Assembly (NCBI RefSeq): GCF_020539525.1
Contig: NZ_JACDXX010000002.1
Coordinates: 124,001 to 188,000, forward strand
Direction of reading: 5' to 3'
Length of the DNA: 64,000 nt
Source: Pseudogemmobacter faecipullorum
GTDB taxonomy: Bacteria > Pseudomonadota > Alphaproteobacteria > Rhodobacterales > Rhodobacteraceae
A model generated the notes under the pieces. That model was not told where the DNA came from. It saw only the letters and a list, made by a program, of their open reading frames with translations, and searched no databases. Made by a program: the position numbers and the translations under genes. This document shows, piece after piece, positions 27,405 through 35,153 of this stretch. Each line of letters opens with the position of its first letter. The stretch's first letter is position 1.

Positions 27405-28261
27405 GCCCCGGTTCCGGCCAGGGAAAGGCCCGCCGGTCCGGCAAACGCCCGGTCATGTGCAATCGAAGGCACGCGGCTCCGGGCACGGCTGACTGCCCCG
27501 GGGTCGATTTCAACGAAGGTCACGCCCGGGGCCTCGCCGCCATCGGCCAGCACCTCACCCCAGGGGGCAATGGCCAGAGAATGGCCCCAGGTCCTGCGAC
27601 CCCTGCCATGCGCTTCCGGATGATAGCCGCATTGCGCCGGTGCGAGCACGAAAGCGCCGTTCTCAATCGCCCGGGCGCGCAGCAGCACTTCCCAATGGGC
27701 GCGGCCGGTGGTGTCATTGAAAGCAGCGGGTACGGTGAGGATCGTGGCACCGGCCTGGGTCAGGCGGCGGAACAGCTGCGGGAAGCGCAGGTCATAGCAG
27801 ACCGCCATCCCGAGCGTGCCAAAGGGGGTCTGCGCCGTTACCGCGCGCTCGCCTGGGCGGTAGCCCGCGCTTTCGCGGTAGACCTCGGTCTCCGAGACAT
27901 TCACGTCGAACATGTGAATCTTGTCATAGCGCGCCAGCACCGCGCCATCGGGCCCGATCAGGAAAGAGCGGTTGGCAAAGCGGCCATCCGCATCATGGGT
28001 CAGCAGGCCCAGCGAGCCGATCAGCAGATATTTCCCAGCCTTTGCTGCCGCATCGCGCAGAGCGGCGAGCGTCGGATCCTCTGCCTCATGATGATAGACC
28101 GAGGCCTGATGCGCCCGGCTCGACGAGAGGCAATTCGTCATTTCAGGCGTCAGAATGAAATCCGCGCCGCCGCTGACGGCTTCGTTGAAATACTGAAGCA
28201 CCGCCGCCAGATTGGCGGGGGGGTCATCGCTGACCGTCAGCTGAATCAGCGCGGCACGCAT
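27401..28261 (-). CDS. Carbon-nitrogen hydrolase (nitrilase superfamily, Nit2-like)
   Basis: This 286-residue protein carries the Glu-Lys-Cys triad of the nitrilase superfamily: E in ILTPEMTNCL, K in ARYDKIHMFD and C in AVCYDLRFPQLF. The sequence is closest to the Nit1/Nit2 type, which removes deaminated glutathione or acts as omega-amidase, rather than plant nitrilases. The next gene upstream is grxC (glutaredoxin), overlapping by one base, which fits glutathione metabolite repair. The MarR gene overlaps its 3' end. The exact substrate is an inference. Confidence 0.88.
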   Translation of the reverse strand: MRAALIQLTVSDDPPANLAAVLQYFNEAVSGGADFILTPEMTNCLSSSRAHQASVYHHEAEDPTLAALRDAAAKAGKYLLIGSLGLLTHDADGRFANRSFLIGPDGAVLARYDKIHMFDVNVSETEVYRESAGYRPGERAVTAQTPFGTLGMAVCYDLRFPQLFRRLTQAGATILTVPAAFNDTTGRAHWEVLLRARAIENGAFVLAPAQCGYHPEAHGRGRRTWGHSLAIAPWGEVLADGGEAPGVTFVEIDPGAVSRARSRVPSIAHDRAFAGPAGLSLAGTGA

Positions 28262-28518
28262 CAGTCAGCCAGCAGGCTGTCAAGCCGCCCCTCATGTTCC
28301 AGCGCATGCAGATCATCGCTGCCACCGACATGGGTCTCGCCGATAAAGATCTGCGGCACGGTCCGGCGGCCTGCGGCGCGATTGGTCATCGCGAGGCGCA
28401 GATCGGGGTCACGGCTGACGTCGATCTCGGTGAAAGTCACGCCTTTTTTGCTCAGCAGCCGCTTGGCGGCGAGGCAATAGGGGCAGGTAGGGGTGGTGTA
28501 GATTTCGACTTGGCGCAT
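28261..28518 (-). CDS. grxC: Glutaredoxin 3
   Basis: Thiol-disulfide oxidoreductase of 85 residues with the CPYC active site (YTTPTCPYCLAAKRLL, Cys 11 and 14 or so), the cis-proline loop TVPQIFIGETHVGG and GGSDDL. It uses glutathione to reduce protein disulfides in the cytosol. The stop overlaps the start of the nitrilase-family gene by one base. comF ends about 30 bases upstream in the same direction. Confidence 0.95.
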   Translation of the reverse strand: MRQVEIYTTPTCPYCLAAKRLLSKKGVTFTEIDVSRDPDLRLAMTNRAAGRRTVPQIFIGETHVGGSDDLHALEHEGRLDSLLAD

Positions 28519-28550
28519 GATAATCCCTCAATCCTGGCGACTATAGGGAT

Positions 28551-29339
28551 TTAGGTCTCTTTCGCAACGCGTGCGAGGGGCAGAACAGAAACCCGTTCTG
28601 CGCCTGCGGCATAACAGGCGAGGCTGGCGGCGCTCAGGGTGGCGCCCGAGGTCATCACATCATCCACGATCAGCACCGGCCGCCCCCGGATCAGCTCTGC
28701 GCCCCGGCGTGAGGCGAGGATACTGCCGCTGAGCCTGGCGAAACGGGCAGCGCGGGACTGGCCCTCAAGCGGGGCGGTGTAACGCGGGCGGATCAGCGCA
28801 TCGGGGCAGCAGGGGTGTCCGGTGGCTGCGGCAAGTGCCCTGGCGAGCAGCGCTGCCTGATTATAGGGGCGGCGCAGCAGCCGCCAGCGATGCATGGGCA
28901 CCGCGAGAATCAGCGTCTCCGGCAGCAAAAGCGGCGTGGCGGCCCGGGCAAGCCAGCGCCCCATCGGCCGCGCCAGATCGAGCCGGTCCCCGTGTTTCAG
29001 CGCCAGCACCAGCCTGCGCCCGGTGCCGCTGTAGAGCATCGCCGCGCGCCCGGAATGCCAGGGCGGCGGGGCGCTGTGGCAGTCCTCACAGCTGAGATGC
29101 GCCTGCATCTCCGGCCCGGCGGTACGGACCGGCAGACCGCAAAACTGACAGCAGGCCCCGGAGATAAAGGGCATATCGCGCCAGCAGGGGCCACAAAGCG
29201 CGAAATCCTGATCGGTCAGCGTGCCGCAGGACAGGCATTGCGGCGGATAGACCAGCCGGGTGCCGGCGCGGATTGCCGCTGCCGCGAATCGCAGCAGTGG
29301 CAGGCCCTGATGACCGGCCAGGCGGGTCATCTCTTGCAT
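28551..29339 (-). CDS. ComF-family phosphoribosyltransferase-like protein
   Basis: This 262-residue protein has an N-terminal double zinc ribbon (YPPQCLSCG, CGPCW, CCQFCGLPV, CEDCHS) and a type I PRTase fold with the PRPP-binding loop VLIVDDVMTSGATL. Family members (ComFC, GntX) are linked to DNA uptake or to phosphoribosyl chemistry, but the enzyme activity is not known. The start could be M1 (29339) or M4 (29330). It is the first gene of a minus-strand run comF-grxC-nit-marR and is divergent from the NDUFAF5-like gene 33 bases away. Confidence 0.88.
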   Translation of the reverse strand: MQEMTRLAGHQGLPLLRFAAAAIRAGTRLVYPPQCLSCGTLTDQDFALCGPCWRDMPFISGACCQFCGLPVRTAGPEMQAHLSCEDCHSAPPPWHSGRAAMLYSGTGRRLVLALKHGDRLDLARPMGRWLARAATPLLLPETLILAVPMHRWRLLRRPYNQAALLARALAAATGHPCCPDALIRPRYTAPLEGQSRAARFARLSGSILASRRGAELIRGRPVLIVDDVMTSGATLSAASLACYAAGAERVSVLPLARVAKET

Positions 29340-29372
29340 CCGCGCCCGCCGGGCCTATTTTCCCCCCCTATC

Positions 29373-30203
29373 ATGGCCGCACCTCTTCTGACTGACCCCA
29401 AAGCCCTCGCCCTGCATCGTGCCCGCGCGCTGCGCGCCGCCGATCCCGCCTTCTTTTTGCTTGAGGAGGCGGCTGACGAAATTCAGGAAAGGCTGGCTTC
29501 GGTTAACAGAAGCTTTACGGCCCCGGTTCTGGTCGGTGGCTCCCAGGATTTCTGGGCGCGGGCTCTGCGCGGGATCAGCGGCCTGACCCAGGTGCCGGAT
29601 CAGCCGATGCTGGGCCTCGCGCCTGGTGCACATGATGCGGTGATCCATGCCATGGCGCTGCACTGGGCCGATGATCCGGTGGGCCAGATGGTGCAGAGCT
29701 TCCGGGCGCTGAAGCCGGACGGGCTGTTTCTGGGGCTGATGTTTGGCGGCCAGACCCTGGCCGAGCTGCGGGCCTGCCTTGCCGAGGCCGAGGCGGAAGT
29801 GACCGGGGGCCTGTCGCCACGGATCCTGCCGATGGCCGAAATCCGCGATCTGGGCGCTTTGCTGCAGCGGGCGGGCTTTGCTTTACCGGTTGCCGACAGC
29901 TTTGTCCGCCAGGTGGCCTACCGCGATATTTTCCATCTGATGCGCGATCTGCGCGCCATGGGGGAGACCAATGCCCTGGCCGCCAGGCTGCGCCGTCCGA
30001 CCCGGCGAGCGGTCTTCCTGCGTGCGGCCGAGCTTTATCAGCAGAATTTCCCGGCCGAAAACGGGCGCATTCTCGCGAGTTTTGAAGTGATCTGTCTCAC
30101 CGGCTGGACCCCGCATGAAAGCCAGCAGAAGCCGCTGCGGCCCGGCTCTGCCGCGGCCAGACTTGCCGATGCGCTGAATGCGACAGAACACCGCCTGAAA
30201 TAA
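29373..30203 (+). CDS. NDUFAF5-like (complex I assembly) methyltransferase-fold protein
   Basis: This 276-residue protein shows the conserved core of the NDUFAF5 family: AVIHAMALHWADDPVGQM, FRALKPDGLFLGLMFGG, TGGLSPRILPMAEIRDLG and LMRDLRAMGETNAL. Human NDUFAF5 hydroxylates an arginine of the complex I subunit NDUFS7 during assembly. The SAM-binding motif I, usually LDxGxGxG, is eroded here to VLVGGSQDFWARAL, so methyl transfer is doubtful. The start is ATG 29373; a longer open frame upstream is just antisense to comF. A good hemH promoter follows. The link to complex I is from family knowledge. Confidence 0.85.
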   Translation: MAAPLLTDPKALALHRARALRAADPAFFLLEEAADEIQERLASVNRSFTAPVLVGGSQDFWARALRGISGLTQVPDQPMLGLAPGAHDAVIHAMALHWADDPVGQMVQSFRALKPDGLFLGLMFGGQTLAELRACLAEAEAEVTGGLSPRILPMAEIRDLGALLQRAGFALPVADSFVRQVAYRDIFHLMRDLRAMGETNALAARLRRPTRRAVFLRAAELYQQNFPAENGRILASFEVICLTGWTPHESQQKPLRPGSAAARLADALNATEHRLK

Positions 30204-30215
30204 GGGGGACATCGC

Positions 30216-30243
30216 TTGACCCCGCAGTTTCAGGCTATATCTC
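30216..30243 (+). promoter_or_regulatory. Candidate hemH promoter
   Basis: CTTGACC (TTGACC at 30216-30221) is followed after 16 bases by TATCTC (30238-30243), inside the T-rich stretch GGCTATATCTC. It is placed about 28 bases ahead of the hemH start. Confidence 0.4.
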
Positions 30244-30271
30244 AGCCGGATGTGAACAAAAGGGGCAAGAT

Positions 30272-31342
30272 ATGAGCGTCGCAGCGACGGAAAACGCGGC
30301 AGGCAAGCACCTGCCCGCGGGGCATCCGAAGGTGCCGCCGGCGAAAGTTGGTGTGCTGATTGCCAATCTCGGTACACCGGATGGCTATGATTACTGGTCG
30401 ATGCGCCGGTATCTGAGCGAATTTCTCTCGGATAAACGGGTGATCGATTATCCGTCGTGGAAATGGCAGCCGCTGCTTCAGGGCATTATCCTGACGAAGC
30501 GGCCTTTCAGCTCGGGCGCGAATTATAAGCTGATCTGGAACAATGAGCTGAATGAATCGCCGCTGATGACCATCACCCGGGCACAGACCGAAGCGCTGCG
30601 GGCTTCGCTGGCGGCGCGCTATGGTGATCAGGTCGTGGTTGATTTCTGCATGCGTTACGGCAATCCCTCCACCGAATCGAAGGTGAAGGCGCTGATCGCT
30701 CAGGGCTGCACCAAAATCGTCTTCCTGCCGCTTTACCCGCAATATGCCGGAGCGACCTCGGCAACGGCGAATGATCAGTTCTTCCGGGCGCTGATGGCCG
30801 AGAAGCGTCAGCCCGCTGCGCGCATCGTGCCGGAATATTTTGAGCATCCGCTATATATCGAGGCGCTGGCGGCTTCGGTTGAGCGTGCCTATGCCGGGCT
30901 GGAGCAGCGTCCTGATGTGCTGGTGACCAGCTATCACGGCATGCCGAAGCGCTATCTGGAAGAGGGCGATCCCTACCATTGCCAGTGCAGAAAAAACACA
31001 CGTCTGCTGCGCGAACGGCTGGGCTGGCCCGAGACCGAGCTGCATGTGACCTTCCAGTCGGTCTTCGGACCCGAGGAATGGCTGCGCCCCTATACGGTTG
31101 AGCATGTGGCGGAGCTGGCGAAGCAGGGCAAGAAGCGCATCGCGGTGATTGCGCCGGCCTTCTCGGCTGATTGCATCGAGACGCTTGAAGAGATTCAGGG
31201 CGAAATCCAGGAGGCTTTCATACACGCAGGGGGCGAGAGCTTTACCTATATCCCCTGTCTCAATGATGATGCGGCGCATATTGCAGCGCTGACAGAGATC
31301 CTGGCTGAAAACCTTGCAGGCTGGGTCAGCGGGCAGAGCTGA
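30272..31342 (+). CDS. hemH: Ferrochelatase
   Basis: HemH inserts ferrous iron into protoporphyrin IX, the last step of protoheme synthesis. The 356-residue protein has the N-terminal VGVLIANLGTPDGYDYWSMR, YLSEFLSDKRVID, the metal-site histidine in LVTSYHGMPKRYLEEGDPY and the C-terminal VIAPAFSADCIETLEEI with the conserved glutamates. AAGGGGC lies before the ATG. It has its own promoter candidate and a perfect terminator. It is an essential enzyme for cytochromes, including the oxidase whose subunit IV is encoded at 55.3 kb. Confidence 0.97.
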   Translation: MSVAATENAAGKHLPAGHPKVPPAKVGVLIANLGTPDGYDYWSMRRYLSEFLSDKRVIDYPSWKWQPLLQGIILTKRPFSSGANYKLIWNNELNESPLMTITRAQTEALRASLAARYGDQVVVDFCMRYGNPSTESKVKALIAQGCTKIVFLPLYPQYAGATSATANDQFFRALMAEKRQPAARIVPEYFEHPLYIEALAASVERAYAGLEQRPDVLVTSYHGMPKRYLEEGDPYHCQCRKNTRLLRERLGWPETELHVTFQSVFGPEEWLRPYTVEHVAELAKQGKKRIAVIAPAFSADCIETLEEIQGEIQEAFIHAGGESFTYIPCLNDDAAHIAALTEILAENLAGWVSGQS

Positions 31343-31372
31343 GAGGGAAGCATTCCCTCTGCTCCGATACAG

Positions 31373-31406
31373 AAAACGGCGCCTGATCAGGCGCCGTTTT
31401 TCTTTT
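31373..31406 (+). terminator. Intrinsic terminator after hemH
   Basis: A perfect 28-base palindrome, AAAACGGCGCCTGA and its complement (31373-31400), ends in TTTT and is followed by TCTTTT. Confidence 0.9.
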
Positions 31407-31449
31407 GAACCTGCTGGTTTAGTTTGGCCCGCTCACTTGGCTCAGCTCA

Positions 31450-31483
31450 TAAAAAAAGGACGGCAGGGATCTGCCGTCCTTTT
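31450..31483 (-). terminator. Intrinsic terminator of the 31.5-kb small-protein gene
   Basis: On the minus strand, GGACGGCAG / CTGCCGTCC (31458-31466 and 31471-31479) with loop ATCC is followed by TTTTTTTATG. Confidence 0.9.
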
Positions 31484-31506
31484 CTGAAGTGCTGTCTTTC
31501 GACGGC

Positions 31507-31683
31507 TCAGCTTGCAGCAGCAGCAGCCAGAACGACGAGCAGCAGCAGCGGAACCAGAACGCCGCCCGACGACGAGGTGGTTTGCTTCACAACTTCCGGT
31601 TCCATTTGCGGCTCAACGAAGCCACCAGCGAAAGCGGACGAAGCGGCGACCGAGAGAGCGGCTGCAAGCGCGATTTTCTTCAT
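31507..31683 (-). CDS. Small exported single-span membrane protein, copy 2
   Basis: This 58-residue protein has a signal peptide (MKKIALAAALSVAASSAFAGG), a short acidic linker (FVEPQMEPEVVKQ), a Ser/Thr/Gly hinge (TTSSSGGVL) and a hydrophobic C-terminus (VPLLLLVVLAAAAAS). ATG 31683 is supported by TTGGAG eight or so bases ahead; the longer reading from 31740 would run through a leader hairpin. It has its own strong terminator. It is a paralog of the protein at 23532-23732: the shared plan is MKK signal, AFAGG cleavage, EVEP/EPEV, T-S-S-x-GG, V-(W/L)-VPLLL. Its position next to hemH does not by itself imply heme chemistry. Confidence 0.8.
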   Translation of the reverse strand: MKKIALAAALSVAASSAFAGGFVEPQMEPEVVKQTTSSSGGVLVPLLLLVVLAAAAAS

Positions 31684-31701
31684 TTTAAATCTCCAATTAT
31701 C

Positions 31702-31734
31702 GCACACCGTCAAATTGCAGAGGTAACGGTGTGC
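31702..31734 (-). promoter_or_regulatory. Inverted repeat in the leader of small-protein copy 2
   Basis: A perfect 9-bp inverted repeat, GCACACCGT / ACGGTGTGC (31702-31710 and 31726-31734), lies just upstream of the ribosome site, with a 15-base spacer. It could be a leader hairpin or a dimeric operator. No T run follows, so it is not a terminator. Confidence 0.45.
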
Positions 31735-31829
31735 ACCCAAGTTCTGTCCTCGTGACCCCCTGTTAAGCCTGGGGCGGAGGAAATTGCAATTCTCGCAATA
31801 TGCCTCTTACATCCTGCGGTGATCTGTCG

Positions 31830-32393
31830 TCAAATTAGCAACACCTGTGTGCCTACTTTGGCGAGCTCGAACAGTTCCTCGACATGCTCATTATACAGGC
31901 CGATGCAGCCATTCGACGATTTGCGCCCGATTTTACGCGTATCATGGGTGCCGTGGATCCGGTAATAGGTCCAGCTGAGATAAAGCGCGCGGGTGCCGAG
32001 CGGATTGTCAGGGGCGCCGCCCTCGACCACATCCGGCCATTCCGGATTGCGTTCTTTCATCGAGGGAGTCGGGCGCCAGCTCGGGTTCACCACTTTTTGA
32101 ACGACCTCGGTTTTGCCCTTACGGGTCAGCTCGTCCGAGAGCGGCACCGAAGTCGGGTAGAGCCGGTAGATCGACTGATCCTCTGACCAGTAATGCAGCG
32201 CGCGTGAGGTGAGGTCGACAAGGATCGCGCCATTGCGGGTGCTGTCAAAATAGCTGCGCCAGTCCAGCATACGGAAGCTGGAGGCATTGTTGCGGGCGGG
32301 AGCCTCCTGGGCGAGCGCCGGCAGGGCGAGAGCCCCCATCGACGCAGCCGTCAGGCCCATTAGCGCGCGGCGGTTAAGCCGGTCGGCGGTCAT
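31830..32393 (-). CDS. L,D-transpeptidase (YkuD family), Tat-type signal
   Basis: This 187-residue protein has a twin-arginine-like signal (LNRRALMGLTAASMGALALP) and a YkuD catalytic motif, IHGTHDTRKIGRKSSNGCIG, with the active-site Cys in SNGCIGL. It should form L,D-cross-links or attach proteins to peptidoglycan in the periplasm. ATG 32393 is preferred to GTG 32402 because AGGAG ends 8 bases before it. It is divergent from a CAP lipoprotein 270 bases away; a second L,D-transpeptidase lies at 33265-33762. Confidence 0.9.
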   Translation of the reverse strand: MTADRLNRRALMGLTAASMGALALPALAQEAPARNNASSFRMLDWRSYFDSTRNGAILVDLTSRALHYWSEDQSIYRLYPTSVPLSDELTRKGKTEVVQKVVNPSWRPTPSMKERNPEWPDVVEGGAPDNPLGTRALYLSWTYYRIHGTHDTRKIGRKSSNGCIGLYNEHVEELFELAKVGTQVLLI

Positions 32394-32660
32394 CTCAGTC
32401 ACTCCTGAAAGGCACTGGTTCGGGCTCGTTTATACTGGTTTCATCGTGCCGCCGCAAATCAAAGCCCTTCCGCTCCGCCGGCTGTATCCGTCGTGCCCGA
32501 ATCGCCGGATCCTGCCGGTTTGTCAGCGGGTTCCCTGCCGCACCTGGCCGGGTCTGATCACGAGGACTTGCCCCGATTCCGGCGCCGCTGAATGAGAGAT
32601 GTATTTGCCAGTTTCCGCTGCTTTGGCTAAGAAGGCGAAACATTTGACAGGCAGTGTACA

Positions 32661-33185
32661 GTGAGCGAAATGAACAGACGCGGTTTTCTTCTGCTTGGGT
32701 CGGGGCTTTTGCTGGCAGGCTGTGTCTCCGGCGGGTCCGCCGTTCAGCTCGGCCCGGATGGCAAGCCCCTGCCGCGGGTCTACCGGATCACCCCGGCGGT
32801 TGCCGGACAGATCCAGTACCGGCTGCTTGATTCGGTGAACACTCTGCGTCAGGCCAAAGGCGCGCAGCCGCTGGTGTTCAACGCCTCGCTGAACGCCGCC
32901 GCCGAGACTCATTCGCGCGATATGTCGGTGCAGAACCGGCCCTGGCATTTTGGCTCGGACGGCTCGTCGCCGCTCAGCCGGGTGCAGCGTGCAGGCTATA
33001 CCGGGCGGTTGCTCGGCGAGAATATTTCCGAAACCTATCAGACCGAACTCGAGACCCTCTCCGTCTGGATGGAAAGCCCCGATCAGCGCAATGTCGTGCT
33101 GGATCCTGCCGCGCGTGAGCTGGGCTTTGCCTGGTATCAGGAAGAGGGTGGCAAGATCTGGTGGACCATGGTCACCGGGGGCTGA
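32661..33185 (+). CDS. CAP (SCP/PR1)-domain lipoprotein
   Basis: This 174-residue protein has NRRGFLLLGSGLLLAGC at the N-terminus, combining a twin-arginine-like pair with a lipobox. The CAP domain follows (LLDSVNTLRQAKGAQPLVFN, AAAETHSRDMSVQNRPWHFG, GENISETYQTELETLSVWME, ELGFAWYQEEGGKIWWTMV). Bacterial CAP proteins are extracytoplasmic and of uncertain activity; the His/Glu pairs that line the CAP cavity are present. The start is either GTG 32661 or ATG 32670; neither has a strong ribosome site. The 258 bases between it and the divergent transpeptidase hold both promoters and no other gene I can support. Confidence 0.85.
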   Translation: MSEMNRRGFLLLGSGLLLAGCVSGGSAVQLGPDGKPLPRVYRITPAVAGQIQYRLLDSVNTLRQAKGAQPLVFNASLNAAAETHSRDMSVQNRPWHFGSDGSSPLSRVQRAGYTGRLLGENISETYQTELETLSVWMESPDQRNVVLDPAARELGFAWYQEEGGKIWWTMVTGG

Positions 33186-33214
33186 GGCCTTACAGAAACG
33201 CGCTTTTGGTTTTT

Positions 33215-33246
33215 AAAAAAGGCGGCCCCGGGGGCCGCCTTTTTCT
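33215..33246. terminator. Bidirectional terminator between CAP gene and second L,D-transpeptidase
   Basis: AAAAAGGCGGCCCC and its complement form a nearly perfect palindrome (33216-33244), flanked by T runs on both strands. It can end both convergent transcripts. Confidence 0.88.
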
Positions 33247-33264
33247 TTTCCGGGCAGGCCCGGT

Positions 33265-33762
33265 TCAGGGCAGGATGTGAACCGGGGTGCCGACATTGAC
33301 CATCGAATAGATCACTTCGATTTCTTTATCGGTCACGGCAATGCAGCCCTCGGTCCAGTCCCGGACCGATACCGGTCGTACGGGGCCGCCATGGATGAAG
33401 ATCTCGCCACCGGGCGGGCGGTTGTGCGAGGCGGCGAATTCGCGGTCCACCACATTGGGATAGTTGATGTAGAGCGAGAGGTGGTATCTCGAATTCGGGT
33501 TTTTGAAGTTCATGTAATAGGTGCCTTCGGGGGTCTTGCCGTCACCCTCGAACTGCTTGTGCCCGATGGCATTGGGACCGAGCCCGATGTCATAGCTCTT
33601 CAGCACTTTCTGATTGTTCAGCAGATACATTTTCCGCTGTGATTTGTGGATCTGCACTGAGGTCACCTCAGGGCCTTTATATTTCAGAAATTTCGTCTTG
33701 GGAGCACAGGCGGCAATGCCGAATGCGATCACCAGGAGAAACAGGATTTTGAGAACCCGCAT
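33265..33762 (-). CDS. L,D-transpeptidase lipoprotein (YkuD family)
   Basis: This 165-residue protein has a lipoprotein signal (ILFLLVIAFGIAAC, Cys after AA) and a YkuD domain (VQIHKSQRKMYLLNNQKVLK, GDGKTPEGTYYM, IFIHGGP and DWTEGCIAVTDKEI, with the catalytic Cys in EGCIAV). It resembles small ErfK/YbiS-type enzymes that cross-link peptidoglycan or anchor outer-membrane lipoproteins. It is preceded by 122 bases without a gene after the RNA methyltransferase, so it likely has its own promoter. Confidence 0.9.
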   Translation of the reverse strand: MRVLKILFLLVIAFGIAACAPKTKFLKYKGPEVTSVQIHKSQRKMYLLNNQKVLKSYDIGLGPNAIGHKQFEGDGKTPEGTYYMNFKNPNSRYHLSLYINYPNVVDREFAASHNRPPGGEIFIHGGPVRPVSVRDWTEGCIAVTDKEIEVIYSMVNVGTPVHILP

Positions 33763-33884
33763 GGAAACTGCCTGTGTTTGGTTTTTTGATTATGATCCGG
33801 GATAGCGAAAAACGGCGTCTCCGGCCAGTCAAACCAGGAGGCGCCGCGCACACGGAGTCGTTATTCAACCGCGGGAAGAAGGCG

Positions 33885-35126
33885 TCAGGCGCTGCGTGAG
33901 AATCGCGCGACCAGTTCAATATGGACCGACCAGCGGAACTGATCGACCACCTGCACAGCCTCGAGCCGGTAGCCGCCTGCGGTCAGAATCCGGGCATCGC
34001 GGGCAAAAGTTACCGGGTTGCATGAGACCATGGCGATGACCGGCACTTTCGAGGCGGCGAGCCGCTCGCATTGCGCCTCGGCCCCGGCGCGCGGCGGGTC
34101 GATCACCACCGCGTCAATGCCTTTGAACTCATCCACTTCCAGCGGGCGGCGGAACAGATCGCGGGTTTCCACGCTCAGCTTTTTCAGACCGGGGGTATTG
34201 CGGGCGGCTTTTTCCAGGGTCGAGGTCAGGGCGCGGTGGCCCTCAACCGCGTGAACCTCGGCATCCGAGGCCAGCGGCAGCGCGAATGTGCCCATGCCGC
34301 AGAACAGATCGAGCACCCGTTTCGCGCCCGAGACTGCGGTCCTCACCGCCCCGACCAGAGCGGCTTCGCCCTCGGCCGTGGCCTGAAGGAAAGCGCCGGG
34401 CGGAATATCCACCCGGGCTGCGCCCAGATCGATGCGCGGCGCATTGCGCTGCGCCACCATCTCGCCCTCCCAGGACAGGCGGGCGAGGCCAAAGCGCTCG
34501 GCAAGCCGGGCCAGCTCCATCTGCTGAGCGGCATCGGCGGGCTTGCCGCCGGTCACCACCACATCCGGCCCGGTCAGGCTGGTGGTGACCGCCAGCGACA
34601 ATTCGGTCGTGCGCGAGCCGCCAAGCGTCACCAGGGCCTCGAGCGCGGGCAGGGTGGCCATCAGATCGGGATGCAGCAGTCTGCAGCCGGGAACGGCGAC
34701 GATCATAGCCTGGCCTTTGGCATGAAAGCCCAGCAGAACCCCGCTTTTGGTACGCCGCCCCGACAGGGTGGCCCGGCGGCGCGAGGCGGGGGGAGAGGTC
34801 AGGGTCCGGGGCGCAATCGCGGCCTCAACCCCCTGGAAGGACAGAGCCTCGCGCACCACCTGCTGTTTCCAGGCAGCGGTGAACGCTTCTGAGGCATGCT
34901 GCAGCTGGCAGCCGCCACAGGTTTTTGCATGCGGGCAGGGTGGTTTTACCCGCGCCGCTGAAGGGGTGACGATCCGGGCGTTTGTAAGCTTATCGCCGTT
35001 CAGCTCGCCCGTGACCTCTTCGCCCGGCAGCATGCCGGGTACGAAGACCGCGCCTTCGGGGCCGCGGGCAATGCCATCGCCCAGATGGCCCAGACGGTCG
35101 ATCATCAGGGTCACGGTCTCGGTCAT
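33885..35126 (-). CDS. Class I SAM-dependent RNA methyltransferase (RumA/TrmA type)
   Basis: This 413-residue protein has an N-terminal TRAM-like domain (VTLMIDRLGHLGDGIARGPE), a 4Fe-4S site (CPHAKTCGGC plus a later C in VPGCRLLHP) and a Rossmann methyltransferase core with DLFCGMGTFALPLA. The catalytic SCNP motif (AMVSCNPVTFARD) marks a uracil-5 methyltransferase acting on tRNA or 23S rRNA. I cannot tell RlmD, RlmC and TrmA types apart by eye. GGAGAG lies ahead of the ATG, 27 bases after the ABC transporter stop, so it is probably the last gene of that operon. Confidence 0.9.
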   Translation of the reverse strand: MTETVTLMIDRLGHLGDGIARGPEGAVFVPGMLPGEEVTGELNGDKLTNARIVTPSAARVKPPCPHAKTCGGCQLQHASEAFTAAWKQQVVREALSFQGVEAAIAPRTLTSPPASRRRATLSGRRTKSGVLLGFHAKGQAMIVAVPGCRLLHPDLMATLPALEALVTLGGSRTTELSLAVTTSLTGPDVVVTGGKPADAAQQMELARLAERFGLARLSWEGEMVAQRNAPRIDLGAARVDIPPGAFLQATAEGEAALVGAVRTAVSGAKRVLDLFCGMGTFALPLASDAEVHAVEGHRALTSTLEKAARNTPGLKKLSVETRDLFRRPLEVDEFKGIDAVVIDPPRAGAEAQCERLAASKVPVIAMVSCNPVTFARDARILTAGGYRLEAVQVVDQFRWSVHIELVARFSRSA

Positions 35127-35153
35127 GGCGGCTCTCCGGGCGGTTGGCTGGGG

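Noticed and set aside
28815-29372. N-terminal extension of the NDUFAF5-like protein
   Set aside because: The extra 186 codons are antisense to comF and lack similarity to the family; ATG 29373 gives the normal start.
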